Shown here in pieces: positions 7,424 through 16,425 of a stretch of DNA of 64,000 nt. Origin of the DNA: Methanolinea sp. (GTDB lineage: Archaea > Halobacteriota > Methanomicrobia > Methanomicrobiales > Methanospirillaceae). The notes beneath the pieces are model-generated. The model worked only from the letters and a program-made list of their open reading frames with translations. It was not told the DNA's origin and did no database searches. The stretch covers positions 1-64,000 of the forward strand of contig JANIHI010000007.1 of NCBI GenBank assembly GCA_024518585.1. Direction: 5' to 3'. Position 1 is the stretch's first letter; each line of letters opens with the position of its first letter. The translations under genes were made by a program, and so were the position numbers.

Positions 7424-7633
7424 ATGAAAACTGTCACCGTCTCCTCGAAGTTCCAGGTTGTCATCCCGGAAGAGATAAGGAAAAAAGTGGAGATAAAAGC
7501 GAACCAGAAATTGGTTGTTGTTGAAAAGGATGGCGTGATACATCTGATCCCCCAGCGCCCCGTGAAGGAGATGAAGGGTTTTTTGAAAGGAATGTCCGGT
7601 GAAGAGATACGGGATGAGGGGGAGAGATTTTGA
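7424..7633 (+). CDS. AbrB/SpoVT-type antitoxin
   Basis: A 69-residue protein with an AbrB domain (MKTVTVSSKFQVVIPEEIRK, then a VVVEKDGVIHLIPQ hairpin) and an acidic tail (MSGEEIRDEGERF) suited to toxin binding. ATG 7424 is preferred over the GTG at 7415. The stop overlaps the downstream TTG start (TTGA). It is a paralogue of the antitoxin at 2657-2881, but the two are not close in sequence. Confidence 0.86.
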   Translation: MKTVTVSSKFQVVIPEEIRKKVEIKANQKLVVVEKDGVIHLIPQRPVKEMKGFLKGMSGEEIRDEGERF

Positions 7634-8007
7634 TTGTGCTGGATTCTTACGGCTGGATTGAGTATTTCAGGGACGGCCCCCTCGCGGAACGGTATGCGAA
7701 ATACATTGAAGACGCAAATGAAGAAAATACTGCGATTCCAACCATCGTAGTGTACGAAGTCTATAAAAAAATAAAGAAGGAAGCGAGCGAAGAAAGGGCC
7801 TTCGAAGCATATGCGCAGCTCATGAGGGCAAAAGTCATTTCTCTTGATTCGAACCTTGCACTCGATGCTGCGGATGTGAGCTTGAAATCAGGATTGAATA
7901 TGGCAGACGCAATCATTTATGCAACAGCAAAACGGGAAGGAGCACGACTCGTGACGAGCGATACCCATTTCAAAAATTTCAAGGATGTGGAATTTATCAT
8001 AGGATAA
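7630..8007 (+). CDS. vapC: PIN-domain ribonuclease toxin (VapC-like)
   Basis: A 125-aa PIN protein: IVLDSYGWIEYFRDGP (first aspartate), the glutamate in TIVVYEVYKKIKK, NMADAIIYATAKREGARLVTSDTHFKN (later aspartates), and VEFI at the end. The start is TTG 7630, overlapping the antitoxin stop; a GTG at 7636 is the alternative. All acidic ligands look intact. It forms an operon with the AbrB gene. Confidence 0.88.
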   Translation: MIVLDSYGWIEYFRDGPLAERYAKYIEDANEENTAIPTIVVYEVYKKIKKEASEERAFEAYAQLMRAKVISLDSNLALDAADVSLKSGLNMADAIIYATAKREGARLVTSDTHFKNFKDVEFIIG

Positions 8008-8534
8008 ACCATCCCGGCACACAGTCTGCCTGGTGAATTGTCCTGTCAAAAATGTGTCAACGGGGTCACGCTCGACAGAAGAAGAACTCCGCGACTACCT
8101 GCTCAAAGCATACCGCGAGTACAGGGAATTGGGATAGTACCATTGGATTTCTGACATGTATTTTCCGTCCCGGATATGCCAGGGACCTTCTTTGATAACT
8201 TCCTTTCATAATCGAGGATTTAAAAAACCCCCCCCTAGAACCGGAAAAAACCTGGCTGTGTCACAAGGTCGGCTGATAACGTGCCAGCAGGAAAGGGTCC
8301 GGGTTATCCCAGCTGACACGTATTCCGGTCACGAGAGAAGTGAGTCAGTTAAACCTCGCGGTGGCAGGTCTATCATCACCCGGAGAGTGGGGGCCAGCCC
8401 CCCTTTTGGTTCACAATCAATCACTCACAATAGCACAGAGCCAAAGATTGCACGACATCTCACCCGGTCGGCCGCTCTCACTTGCAGGAAGACCTGGGTT
8501 CCCCGTACCCTGCAGGCACCCGTTCTTCCCCCTC
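8008..8534. other. Intergenic stretch without a recognised gene
   Basis: A short plus-strand segment ending at 8138 reads STEEELRDYLLKAYREYREL and a stop, which could be the tail of a lost small protein. An imperfect inverted repeat (arms 8279-8288 and 8312-8321, 9 of 10 pairs) lies at 8279-8321 and might form a hairpin. Nothing else is supported. It separates the accessory region from the core genes. Confidence 0.4.
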
Positions 8535-9458
8535 TCATTCTCCCACCACAACGTCGTACACCGCGTGCCACCGCCCGGGGGAATAGGAGCGGACGAATCG
8601 CTCGGTCACCTCCCTGGCGGGGAGGGCGTCCCGGATCGCGGGGAGGAACTGGCCTTCCTCCTCCTGGAGGGCATAGAGGTGGATGGTGGTCCCCGGGTGC
8701 GAGAGGGAAAAGGCGTGGCGCAGGAAGCGGAATGCCCCGAGGGGGAGGTTCATCACGATCCGGTCGAACGTCCACGGGAGGAGGGCAGGGAGCCGGGCGG
8801 CGTCGGAAAAGACCGGGAGGACGTTTCGGCCATGGTTCCGGTGGATGTTTCCCACGAGGAGCCGGATGGCGCCCGGGTTGAGGTCGCACGCAACGACCAG
8901 GGACGCCTTTCCTGCCAGGGTGAGTGCAAACGGTCCCACGCCGGCGAACATGTCGAGCACCCGCTCGCCGGGCCCTGCGAGGGCAAGGACCCTCTGGCGC
9001 TCGGTGGAGAGGCGGGGCGAGAAGTAGGCGACAGCAAGGTCGATCGAGAACGCAAGGCCGTGTTCGCGGCAGATGGTCTCGGTCGTGTCCTTCCCGGCGA
9101 GGACCATGAACCGCCGGGTCCTGTACTCCCCTTCGACGTCCCCGAGGGGATAGAGGGCCGTGTGGAGGGAGGGTCGGGAGGCAAGGAGGCGTTTTGCACC
9201 ATCAGGGTCGGGTTCCGGGAGGACCGCGATCCCCCCGATCATCTCGTGGCGGGGGAGGTCCGGCGGCGGGGCCAGGGCCTCGAACTCTTCCCGGACCGCC
9301 CCCTCGCATGCTTCCCGGACGGGAAAGAGGACCCACTCCCCCTCCTTTCGGGGCCGGAGGGAGGGGTCAAGGAGCCCGCGGGAACGCAGGTCCTGCCGCA
9401 CCTGCTCTGCCCCCGTCTTCCTCACCCGCACGCACCACTGCTCCCTGATCTCGTCCAT
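8535..9458 (-). CDS. trm5: tRNA (guanine37-N1)-methyltransferase Trm5/TYW2 family
   Basis: A 307-aa SAM-dependent methyltransferase for position 37 of tRNA; Trm5 methylates N1 of G37. After an N-terminal recognition region it has the family's RTRRFMVLAGKDTTETICRE block, then a Rossmann domain with VLDMFAGVGPFALTLA (SAM loop), VVACDLNPGAIRLL, and the catalytic-loop MNLP motif. Length fits the short archaeal type. Trm5 and Tyw2 paralogues are hard to tell apart from sequence alone. It is divergent from hmgA with a short intergenic gap. Confidence 0.87.
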   Translation of the reverse strand: MDEIREQWCVRVRKTGAEQVRQDLRSRGLLDPSLRPRKEGEWVLFPVREACEGAVREEFEALAPPPDLPRHEMIGGIAVLPEPDPDGAKRLLASRPSLHTALYPLGDVEGEYRTRRFMVLAGKDTTETICREHGLAFSIDLAVAYFSPRLSTERQRVLALAGPGERVLDMFAGVGPFALTLAGKASLVVACDLNPGAIRLLVGNIHRNHGRNVLPVFSDAARLPALLPWTFDRIVMNLPLGAFRFLRHAFSLSHPGTTIHLYALQEEEGQFLPAIRDALPAREVTERFVRSYSPGRWHAVYDVVVGE

Positions 9459-9549
9459 CCTTTCCTAGTACTCCTGGGACTCCTGCAGGAAAAAGGGATG
9501 GTGTCTCCCGGAAAGAAAGGTTATGCACCACCCGCCCCCATGGTGGTAC

Positions 9550-10755
9550 ATGGACAAGTACCTCGAGCGGATCAAGGCAGGGTCGCTTCGGCTCTATGCC
9601 CTCGAGCAGGAACTTCCACCAAAGGACGCCGTTGACCTCCGGCGGCGGTACATCGAGGGGGAGACCGGGGTATCGCTCGCGAAGGTGGGGTCATTTACCA
9701 TCGCGATCGACCGGGTGGCACGCAAGAACTGCGAGAACATGGTCGGGACTGTCCAGGTCCCTGTCGGGGTCGCCGGGCCCCTCCGTGTCCGCGGGGAGTA
9801 CGCGACCGGCGAGTTCTACCTGCCACTCGCGACGACCGAGGGGGCCCTGGTCGCCTCGGTGAACCGCGGGTGCGCCGCGATCACGCGGGCCGGGGGTGCA
9901 GATGTCCGCATCCTCCGCGACGGGATGACGCGGGCACCGGTCTTTTCCACGCGGAGCGTGGCCCATGCCCGCGAGGTCGCCGACTGGGTCGCGGCCCACC
10001 CTGGTGAGCTTGCCCGGGCCGCGGAGTCGACGACGTCCCACGGGAAGTTCCTTGGCGCAACCTGCACGGTCGTCGGGACATCGGTCTTCGTCCGGATGGA
10101 GTTTGACACAAAAGACGCCATGGGCATGAACATGGTCACCATCGGGAGCGAGAAGGCCGCGGAGGTGATCAGCGCCGCGACAGGGGCCCGGCTCGTCGCC
10201 CTCTCCGGGAACCTCTGCACCGACAAGAAACCTGCCGCCGTCAACGTCGTCCGGGGGCGGGGGCGAAGCGTCGTCGCGGGCGTGTTCCTCCCCGACGATC
10301 TCATCGCCGCGGTCCTCAAGACAGATGCCCGGTCCCTCGTCGAGGTGAACACGCGGAAGAACCTCCTCGGGTCTGCCGCTGCCGGGTCCCTTGGGTTCAA
10401 TGCCCACGCGGCAAACGTCGTTGCCGCCCTCTTCATCGCGTGCGGGCAGGACCCGGCCCACGTGGTAGAGGGGAGCCTCGCGACCACGACCGCCGATCCT
10501 GCAGAGGGGGGCGTGTACGTTGCTGTTACCCTCCCCGACCTCCCGGTCGGGACCGTGGGTGGGGGGACAGGCGTCGAGACGCAGGCCGAGTGCCTCTCGC
10601 TGCTCGGCGTTGCCGGGAGCGGCGACCCCCCGGGGACTCACGCACGGAAACTGGCCGAGATCGTGGCCGCCGGTGTCCTTGCCGGCGAACTCTCGCTCCT
10701 CTCGGCACTCGCCGCCCAGCACCTGGCCCGGGCCCACAAAACCCTCGGGCGGTAG
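9550..10755 (+). CDS. hmgA: Hydroxymethylglutaryl-CoA reductase (NADPH), class I
   Basis: This enzyme makes mevalonate for archaeal isoprenoid lipids. The 401-residue protein (from ATG 9550) shows ENMVGTVQVPVGVAGPL, the catalytic glutamate in TTEGALVASVNRG, and the nucleotide-binding DAMGMNMVTIG. It also has the catalytic lysine (TDKKPAAVN), the aspartate in GQDPAHVVEGS, and a C-terminal histidine (ARAHKTLGR). ATG 9523 would add nine residues (MHHPPPWWY) and cannot be excluded. The later pathway enzymes are encoded at 46518-48943. Confidence 0.95.
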   Translation: MDKYLERIKAGSLRLYALEQELPPKDAVDLRRRYIEGETGVSLAKVGSFTIAIDRVARKNCENMVGTVQVPVGVAGPLRVRGEYATGEFYLPLATTEGALVASVNRGCAAITRAGGADVRILRDGMTRAPVFSTRSVAHAREVADWVAAHPGELARAAESTTSHGKFLGATCTVVGTSVFVRMEFDTKDAMGMNMVTIGSEKAAEVISAATGARLVALSGNLCTDKKPAAVNVVRGRGRSVVAGVFLPDDLIAAVLKTDARSLVEVNTRKNLLGSAAAGSLGFNAHAANVVAALFIACGQDPAHVVEGSLATTTADPAEGGVYVAVTLPDLPVGTVGGGTGVETQAECLSLLGVAGSGDPPGTHARKLAEIVAAGVLAGELSLLSALAAQHLARAHKTLGR

Positions 10756-10759
10756 GGCC

Positions 10760-11218
10760 TTACCCGAACCACTTCATCATCACGATCGCGTCCTCGCCGT
10801 TGGCGTAGTACCCGGCGATGCGGAGCACCGGCCGGTACCCAAGCCTCCGGTAAAATGCCTGGGCTGGCTTGTTGGAGAGGCGGACCTCGAGCTGGACGCC
10901 GGTGGCAAGGCTGACCGCAAACTGCTGCTCTTCCCGTGCGACGAGGCGGCGGCCGATACCCTTTTTCCGGACCTGCGGGTCCACGGCGAGGTTGCAGATA
11001 TGGCCGTAGACCTCTTCCCCGGTGTCCTCGAGCCCCCCGACGATGAACCCGACGACCCGGTCGCCGGCAGTGGCGACAAAGAAGGTCTCCGGGTAGAGCG
11101 GGAGCGTCTCGGCAAAGATGGCGGCGCTCCATGGGTCGGGGAATGACTCCTGCTCGATCCGGGCGACGTGCACGATGTCCCCCGGCCGTGCCCTGCGGAT
11201 GGTGACTTCCGGGAGCAT
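10760..11218 (-). CDS. rimI: Ribosomal-protein-alanine N-acetyltransferase RimI-type GNAT
   Basis: A 152-aa GNAT. Motif A is LAVDPQVRKKGIGRRLVARE with the R/Q-x2-G-x-G/A acetyl-CoA loop, followed by LEVRLSNKPAQAFYRRLGYR. The N-terminal IEQESFPDPWS is characteristic of RimI/Ard1-like N-terminal acetyltransferases; in archaea such enzymes often have broad specificity. It converges on hmgA with a 4-bp gap and is divergent from the DUF1015 gene. Confidence 0.87.
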   Translation of the reverse strand: MLPEVTIRRARPGDIVHVARIEQESFPDPWSAAIFAETLPLYPETFFVATAGDRVVGFIVGGLEDTGEEVYGHICNLAVDPQVRKKGIGRRLVAREEQQFAVSLATGVQLEVRLSNKPAQAFYRRLGYRPVLRIAGYYANGEDAIVMMKWFG

Positions 11219-11295
11219 GTGACCCTGTGATCACCCCTTGATCTTCATTGCTCTAATATACTGCGAGGGAGAATGTATGAGGGAGACGCCCAGAG

Positions 11296-12558
11296 ATGGT
11301 GGAGATCTTTCGTTTTAGAGCGGTGTGCCCCGGCCCTGCCCTCGCTCCCCGGGTCGCCGCGGTCCCGTACGACGTGGTGACGAGGGACGAGGCAGCCGCC
11401 TCCATCCGCGACAACCCCTTCTGCTTCCTGCGCATCAGCCGGGCAGATGCCGAGCTCCCCGGGGTCCCTGCCTCGGACGAAAGGGTCTACAGACGGGCCC
11501 GCGAGACATTCGAGTCGTTCCTGCGCGAAGGGATCCTCTCCCGGGACAGGTCGCCCGGCATGTACCTCTACCGGGTGACGGGAAACGGCAACGACTTCCT
11601 GGGCCTCGGCTGCACGGTCGCGACCCGTGACTACGAGGAGAACATCATCCGCCGGCACGAGCTCACCCGCGTGGAGAAGGAGGAGGACCGGACCCGGCAC
11701 ATCGACGCCGTGAACGCCCATACCGGCCCGGTCGTCCTCCTCTACGCCGACCGTGACGGGCTTGCCGCCTCTCTCGATACTCTCTGGAAGAAGATCGGGC
11801 AGGTTGACCTGGAAGTGCCTGCCCCTGACGGGACGGTCCACCGCATCATGCGGGTGACAGCCGAAAAAGACCTTGCCGCCCTCGAGGAGGCCTTTGCGCC
11901 AGTCCCGCGCCTCTATATCGCCGACGGCCACCACCGGGCAAAGTCTGCCGTCAACGTGGCCGGAAAGAGGAAGGTGGAGGGGAGGTTAACCGACGAGGCG
12001 ACACGGTTCCTCGGCGTCCTCTTCCCGCACGACGGCGTGAAGATCCACGGGTACAGCAGGCTCGTCTCTGACCTGGCCGGGATGACACCCGGGGAGTTCC
12101 TGGGGCGACTCGGGGAGAAGTTCTCGGTCGAGCCACGCGGGGAGGTGGACACCCGGGCGTTCCACATCCCGCCCCGGTGTGTCCCGGCCGATGCCTTTTG
12201 CATCTTCCACGTGTTCCTGGGCGGGAAATGGTACGAGTGCACCCGCCCGCGGGAGAACGCCGCCGACCCAATCGCGTCCCTCGACGTCTCCGTCCTCCAG
12301 CGGGAGGTGCTCGAACCCCTCCTTGGGATCAATGACCCCCGCCGCGACCCGCGGCTCCAGTACCTCGGCGGTGCCCGGCCGCTCGCAGACCTGATGGAAA
12401 GGGTCCTTTCTGGTGACTATGCCGTTGCGTTCGCGATGCAGCCCGTGAAAGTCGAGACGGTGCTCGCGATCGCGGACGCCGGTGGGATCATGCCACCCAA
12501 GTCGACATGGTTTGAGCCAAAGCTCCTCTCGGGCCTTGTGGTGCACACCCTGGACTGA
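11296..12558 (+). CDS. DUF1015 family protein
   Basis: A 420-aa cytosolic protein of the widespread DUF1015 family, whose function is not established. Family hallmarks are the N-terminal FRAVCPGPALAPRVAAVPYD with VVTRDEAA, the central LYIADGHHRAKSA, and a C-terminal MQPVKVETVLAIADAGGIMPPKSTWFEPKL. The length is typical and no signal or membrane segment is seen. A TATA-like TCTAATATAC lies near 11250, between this gene and the divergent rimI. An older link to hydantoin or serine metabolism is only a suggestion. Confidence 0.85.
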   Translation: MVEIFRFRAVCPGPALAPRVAAVPYDVVTRDEAAASIRDNPFCFLRISRADAELPGVPASDERVYRRARETFESFLREGILSRDRSPGMYLYRVTGNGNDFLGLGCTVATRDYEENIIRRHELTRVEKEEDRTRHIDAVNAHTGPVVLLYADRDGLAASLDTLWKKIGQVDLEVPAPDGTVHRIMRVTAEKDLAALEEAFAPVPRLYIADGHHRAKSAVNVAGKRKVEGRLTDEATRFLGVLFPHDGVKIHGYSRLVSDLAGMTPGEFLGRLGEKFSVEPRGEVDTRAFHIPPRCVPADAFCIFHVFLGGKWYECTRPRENAADPIASLDVSVLQREVLEPLLGINDPRRDPRLQYLGGARPLADLMERVLSGDYAVAFAMQPVKVETVLAIADAGGIMPPKSTWFEPKLLSGLVVHTLD

Positions 12559-12636
12559 TCATCACCGTTCCGCAAGGGAGGACCGTCCCCCGGCAACGGG
12601 GACCTTTTTTTCGTCATCGGTCCACCAGTATGTACT

Positions 12637-13509
12637 ATGATTACCATTGCACTCCCGAAGGGGAGCCTCGAGGAACAGACGCTCCTCCTCTTCCGCGAGG
12701 CGGACCTCGAGGTCAAGAGGACCGAGCGGGACTACAACCCGGTGATAGAGGACAGCCGCATCAGCAAGGTGAAGATCCTCCGGCCCCAGGAGATCCCCCG
12801 GTTCGTCGAGATGGGGTACTTTGACCTCGGGATCACGGGCCTTGACTGGGTGAAGGAGACCGGGGCCCGGGTGCGGGAAGTCGCCCGGCTCACTTACAGC
12901 AAGACCGGGGAAGGGACCGTCCGGATCGTGGTCGCGGTGCACAGGGACGAGCCCATCGACGACGCACGAAATATCCGCCCCGAGAGCCGGGTGACGACCG
13001 AGTACCCGGAGCTGACCCGCGAGTACTTCGGGAGGCTCGGCATCCCGGTCCGGATATTCCCCAGTTACGGGGCGTCCGAGGCGAAAGTCCCTGACCTGAT
13101 GGACGTGGTCGTGGACCTGACCGAGACCGGGTCCACGCTCCGGAGAAACGGCCTCAAGATCATCGGCCAGATCATGGAGTCCTACACCGTCGTGATCGCG
13201 AACCGGGAGAGTTTCGGTGACCCCAACAAACGGCGGGCGATCGAGGAGATCGTGACCCTCCTGCTCGGGGTCATCGAGGCCCGGCGCCAGGTCCTCCTCT
13301 CGATGAACGTTCCGGCAGGGTCCATGGAGAAGGTGGTCGCCGTCCTGCCGGCCCTGAAGAAACCCACCGTGAGCCGCCTGCACGGGATCGACTACTACAG
13401 TATCCAGACCGTCGCGCACAAGAAGGACGTCAATGTCCTGATCCCGAGCCTGAAGGCTGCCGGGGCAGAGGACATCCTCGAGATCCCGATCACGAAAATC
13501 GTGAGATAA
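12637..13509 (+). CDS. hisG: ATP phosphoribosyltransferase, long form
   Basis: First enzyme of histidine biosynthesis, joining ATP and PRPP. The 290-residue protein has the catalytic domain (TIALPKGSLEEQTLLLFRE, FDLGITGLDWV, VVVDLTETGSTLRRNGLK as the PRPP loop). It also has the C-terminal ACT-like HisG_C regulatory domain (LPALKKPTVSRL onward), so it is the HisZ-independent form subject to histidine feedback. It is monocistronic here, ending at a strong hairpin (13513-13532). hisD lies far away at 36097-37347. Confidence 0.95.
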   Translation: MITIALPKGSLEEQTLLLFREADLEVKRTERDYNPVIEDSRISKVKILRPQEIPRFVEMGYFDLGITGLDWVKETGARVREVARLTYSKTGEGTVRIVVAVHRDEPIDDARNIRPESRVTTEYPELTREYFGRLGIPVRIFPSYGASEAKVPDLMDVVVDLTETGSTLRRNGLKIIGQIMESYTVVIANRESFGDPNKRRAIEEIVTLLLGVIEARRQVLLSMNVPAGSMEKVVAVLPALKKPTVSRLHGIDYYSIQTVAHKKDVNVLIPSLKAAGAEDILEIPITKIVR

Positions 13510-13512
13510 CAA

Positions 13513-13532
13513 CCCCATTTTTGAAAATGGGG
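13513..13532 (+). terminator. Perfect hairpin after hisG
   Basis: CCCCATTTTTGAAAATGGGG forms a 9-bp stem with a two-base loop (TG) and starts 3 bp after the hisG stop. AT-rich DNA follows. Its position suggests a transcription terminator or a 3'-end stabiliser. Confidence 0.6.
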
Positions 13533-13676
13533 CATTATATTCCTATTTCGCAGAATATCAGCATTTTATTTTATTCACCCCCGATAGGCGAAAGAGACCA
13601 TTTAATCGCCTGGAAGGGGAGAGAGTTTCCGGAAATTTTAAATAGGGGAGTTACTCAACACATCTCCTGAGAAGGG

Positions 13677-14351
13677 ATGAGAAGGGAGAACAGCCCCCAG
13701 GTTCCCGGCACGGGTGCCTCCCTCTCGCCCGGTGAAATCCTTTTTCCTGACCTCTTTTTGCCATCCCGGCGTGACCGCACGGCTGATTACCTATGGGACC
13801 GCGATAAGGGGGAGGGGGGGTGGCTGACGATCATGGTGGACGGGAGCGGCGATGGCCACAGCATCGCCCTCTTCCCGGGAGAGGAGGTCTTCTTCAGCTA
13901 CGAGCGGGGTGCCTCCAACAACGATGCCGAGTTCAATGCCGTCATCCTGGCCCTCGAGAACCTCCCGGAACACTCCCGGGCCCGGATCCACACCGACAGC
14001 CAGGTCGTGGTCTGGCACCTTGCCGCCGTCTCCCCGCGGCGCCCAGCGACGTATGCCCGGAAGAAGGCACAAATCCAGGACCTGATCGCCACAAAGGACC
14101 TCGAGGTCGAGTTCCGGTGGATCCCCCGGAAGGAGAACAGGGCCGACCGGTTCCTGAAGAACTACATCGCGAGCCTCTGCGGGGCCCATGGCACCGAGCC
14201 GCTCCACCGCCGCGTCCGCCGGCTCGAGGTCGAGAACGTCCGTCTGAAGGCACGGCTCCGGCGGGCGCTCAAGCTCCTCGAGTCGCGCCCGGTTGCCGCC
14301 CGGCCGGGCGGGCGTATGCACCAGGGAGAGCTCTTCCCGGAGCTGCTGTAG
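13677..14351 (+). CDS. RNase HI-like protein with C-terminal coiled segment
   Basis: A 224-aa protein with an RNase H fold. The four acidic catalytic positions are visible: D55 (MVDGSGDG), E85 (NNDAEFNAVILAL), D107 (HTDSQVVV) and D157 (KENRADRFL). It may cleave RNA in RNA/DNA hybrids. The first ~45 residues and the basic leucine-rich segment after residue 180 (VRRLEVENVRLKARLRRALK) are extra and suggest an oligomerisation helix. A TATA-like TTTTAAATAG lies about 40 bp upstream. A later start at the codon for M53 would cut into the fold, so 13677 is kept. Confidence 0.78.
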   Translation: MRRENSPQVPGTGASLSPGEILFPDLFLPSRRDRTADYLWDRDKGEGGWLTIMVDGSGDGHSIALFPGEEVFFSYERGASNNDAEFNAVILALENLPEHSRARIHTDSQVVVWHLAAVSPRRPATYARKKAQIQDLIATKDLEVEFRWIPRKENRADRFLKNYIASLCGAHGTEPLHRRVRRLEVENVRLKARLRRALKLLESRPVAARPGGRMHQGELFPELL

Positions 14352-14633
14352 CACCCGCTTTGTCCCCGGGGGCCGTGCACATGGTGCCGATGGAGTGCCT
14401 GGATGTCTCACGGGTCACAGACCATGCATGTATTTCCCGGGAGACGGGCCACTCTTTCTCCATGGTGAGAGAGAGGAGGGTCGTCCCCGGGGCTAACCGG
14501 GATTTTTGGTGTGCAGCCGGGACCAGGGGCCCACGGGGGCCCACCGGCCGGGAGGGGATGATGATTCCGGCATCGTTCCCTGCGGATACAAGAACAGCTC
14601 CCACCGGCGGAGCTGGCCAGGGAGTGGCCTGAC

Positions 14634-15824
14634 ATGCCGCGCAGGGACGCTGCCCCAGTGGGAGAGTACCTCAGACTTGACATTCCCCTCGATACCCCGC
14701 TTACCGGTCCCGAGAAGGGGCTCGTTGATGCGGTCGAGGGGCACGCACGGAATAACGGCTTCTACTTTGAGACAGGGGACAATGACCTCTCCTTCTTTCT
14801 CCACGCACTCGACCCCGCCGAGTTTGAGGGTGCCGTCCGTGCCCTGCTCCGCGAACGTGGCGAGAGCGGGGGTGCGACACCCAGGATGCATGGAGTGTTC
14901 ACCGAGCTGCTCGGAAAGATTGACTCCGTGAGGAGCTACGGGATCCGGGGGGGAAGGCGCATCTACGCGACCTACAACCGGGAGCGGAAGGTGCGGGGGA
15001 GGAAGGAGAAGGAGGCGGCGCGGGGGCCCTGGTTCTACGCCCTTGACCACGGGTTCACCCCGGAAAACAACCCCCTGCCCGGGGAGTTCCGGGACCGGGT
15101 CATTCGGGGAGACAGCGAGGCGGTGCTCCGGGCGCTCCCCCCCCAGTGCGTCGACATCGTCATCACCTCGCCGCCCTACAACTTCGGCCTTGGGTACGAC
15201 ACGACAGAGGATGGCGTCGACTGGGAACGGTATTTCTCGAAACTCTTTGCGGTATTCGACGAGTGCATCCGCGTCCTGAAGTTCGGCGGGAGGATCATCG
15301 TCAACGTCCAGCCATTATTCTCTGACTCCATCCCGAGCCACCATATCATCTCCCACTACTTCATGGAGAAGCGTCTCATCTGGAAAGGAGAGATCCTCTG
15401 GGAGAAGAACAACTACAACTGCAAGTACACCGCATGGGGGAGCTGGAAGAGCCCGAGCAACCCCTACCTCAAGTATACCTGGGAGTTCCTGGAGGTCTTT
15501 TCGAAGGGGAACCAAAAAAAGGAAGGGTCGCGGGAGAAGGTCGACATCACCGCCGAGGAGTTCAAGAAGTGGGTGGTCGCAAAGTGGTCGATCGCCCCGG
15601 AAAAGAGGATGAAGGAGTACGACCACCCGGCCATGTTCCCCGAAGAACTGGTGATGCGTGCGCTGAAGCTCTTCAGCTACGAGGGTGACGTCGTCCTTGA
15701 CCCGTTCAACGGCACCGGGACCACCTGCGTCGCGGCAAAGAAGCTGAACAGGGGGTACCTTGGGATCGACATCTCCGAGAAGTACTGCGAGACTGCAAAG
15801 AGGCGGCTCAAGGAGATCCTGTAA
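14634..15824 (+). CDS. Site-specific DNA methyltransferase (N4-cytosine/N6-adenine type), solitary
   Basis: A 396-aa amino-methyltransferase of the beta-like order: catalytic motif IV TSPPYN at about residue 180, then the SAM-binding motif I DPFNGTGTTCVAA near 355 and GIDISEKYCETAKRRL after it. Residues 1-140 form an extra N-terminal region of unknown role. No restriction endonuclease gene is adjacent, so it is probably an orphan methylase or part of a split system. TSPPYN does not by itself distinguish N4-C from N6-A methylation. Confidence 0.87.
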   Translation: MPRRDAAPVGEYLRLDIPLDTPLTGPEKGLVDAVEGHARNNGFYFETGDNDLSFFLHALDPAEFEGAVRALLRERGESGGATPRMHGVFTELLGKIDSVRSYGIRGGRRIYATYNRERKVRGRKEKEAARGPWFYALDHGFTPENNPLPGEFRDRVIRGDSEAVLRALPPQCVDIVITSPPYNFGLGYDTTEDGVDWERYFSKLFAVFDECIRVLKFGGRIIVNVQPLFSDSIPSHHIISHYFMEKRLIWKGEILWEKNNYNCKYTAWGSWKSPSNPYLKYTWEFLEVFSKGNQKKEGSREKVDITAEEFKKWVVAKWSIAPEKRMKEYDHPAMFPEELVMRALKLFSYEGDVVLDPFNGTGTTCVAAKKLNRGYLGIDISEKYCETAKRRLKEIL

Positions 15825-15957
15825 ACTGCCGTGCCAGCGAATCCCACCTCCTTTTTGCCGTGTCATTTCACCAGTTCATATTGCTGACCGATGGGTGAAT
15901 GCGACCTGATTCGGGGTCAAACGAGGAAGATCATGTATCCTTATTCCCCGTGGGATC

Positions 15958-16077
15958 AGGCACCTGCATCAGTTCATTCTGCATGGACTCCTGCCGTGAG
16001 TATTTGCTCACCTTCTCTATGTTCTCAATCGCATTCCGAATATCCTGGAAACGAAGCGAATCGTCTCTCGTACTAGG
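15958..16077 (-). pseudogene. HepT-like fragment
   Basis: The minus strand reads RDDSLRFQDIRNAIENIEKV, then SKYSRQESMQNELMQV. This matches the N-terminal helix of HepT/DUF86 toxins. The frame then runs into unrelated sequence and lacks the R-x4-H-x-Y active site. It lies directly downstream of a decayed MNT gene in the canonical order. Confidence 0.6.
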
Positions 16078-16079
16078 AT

Positions 16080-16425
16080 TGCTTCCTTCTCCACCTTCTC
16101 CTGCACCTCTTTTTGGAGGATTGGCCGGGTAGCGGCATCGCCATGCCTTCCGGGGAGTTGCTCCAGTACGTAAACGAGCACACTGAGATCGAAAAGCATG
16201 GAACCGATGAACGGGTGTGAGGTCCTGGAAAGCTCCATTTCGTATGCGAGCACACCGGGGTCGAAAAGGGTACATCCGGAATCCGGCGTGACAGGGAAAT
16301 CTCTATCGCCTGTTCAGGATGCACTCCCTCCGGCTACCGATCCGAACAGCCGGATATCTGTTGCACCATACCGGGATGCGATCCGTAAGACTTCCCGCTT
16401 ATTCTTTTCCAGGAGGTCATACACG
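16080..16425 (-). pseudogene. Decayed MNT nucleotidyltransferase, possibly a chimera of two
   Basis: In one minus-strand frame LLEKNKREVLRIASRYGATD-IRLFGSVAGG precedes a stop; the aspartate pair is altered (GDRDF). Further on, LFDPGVLAYEMEL is followed by a second copy of the same motif, LFDLSVLVYVLEQLPGRHGD, then EKVEKEAIL. The doubled motif suggests recombination between two related genes or an internal duplication. It forms a dead toxin-antitoxin pair with the HepT fragment. Confidence 0.6.

Noticed and set aside
8340..9635. Long plus-strand open frame opposite trm5
   Set aside because: It is a shadow frame in GC-rich DNA; the minus strand encodes a complete Trm5-like protein.
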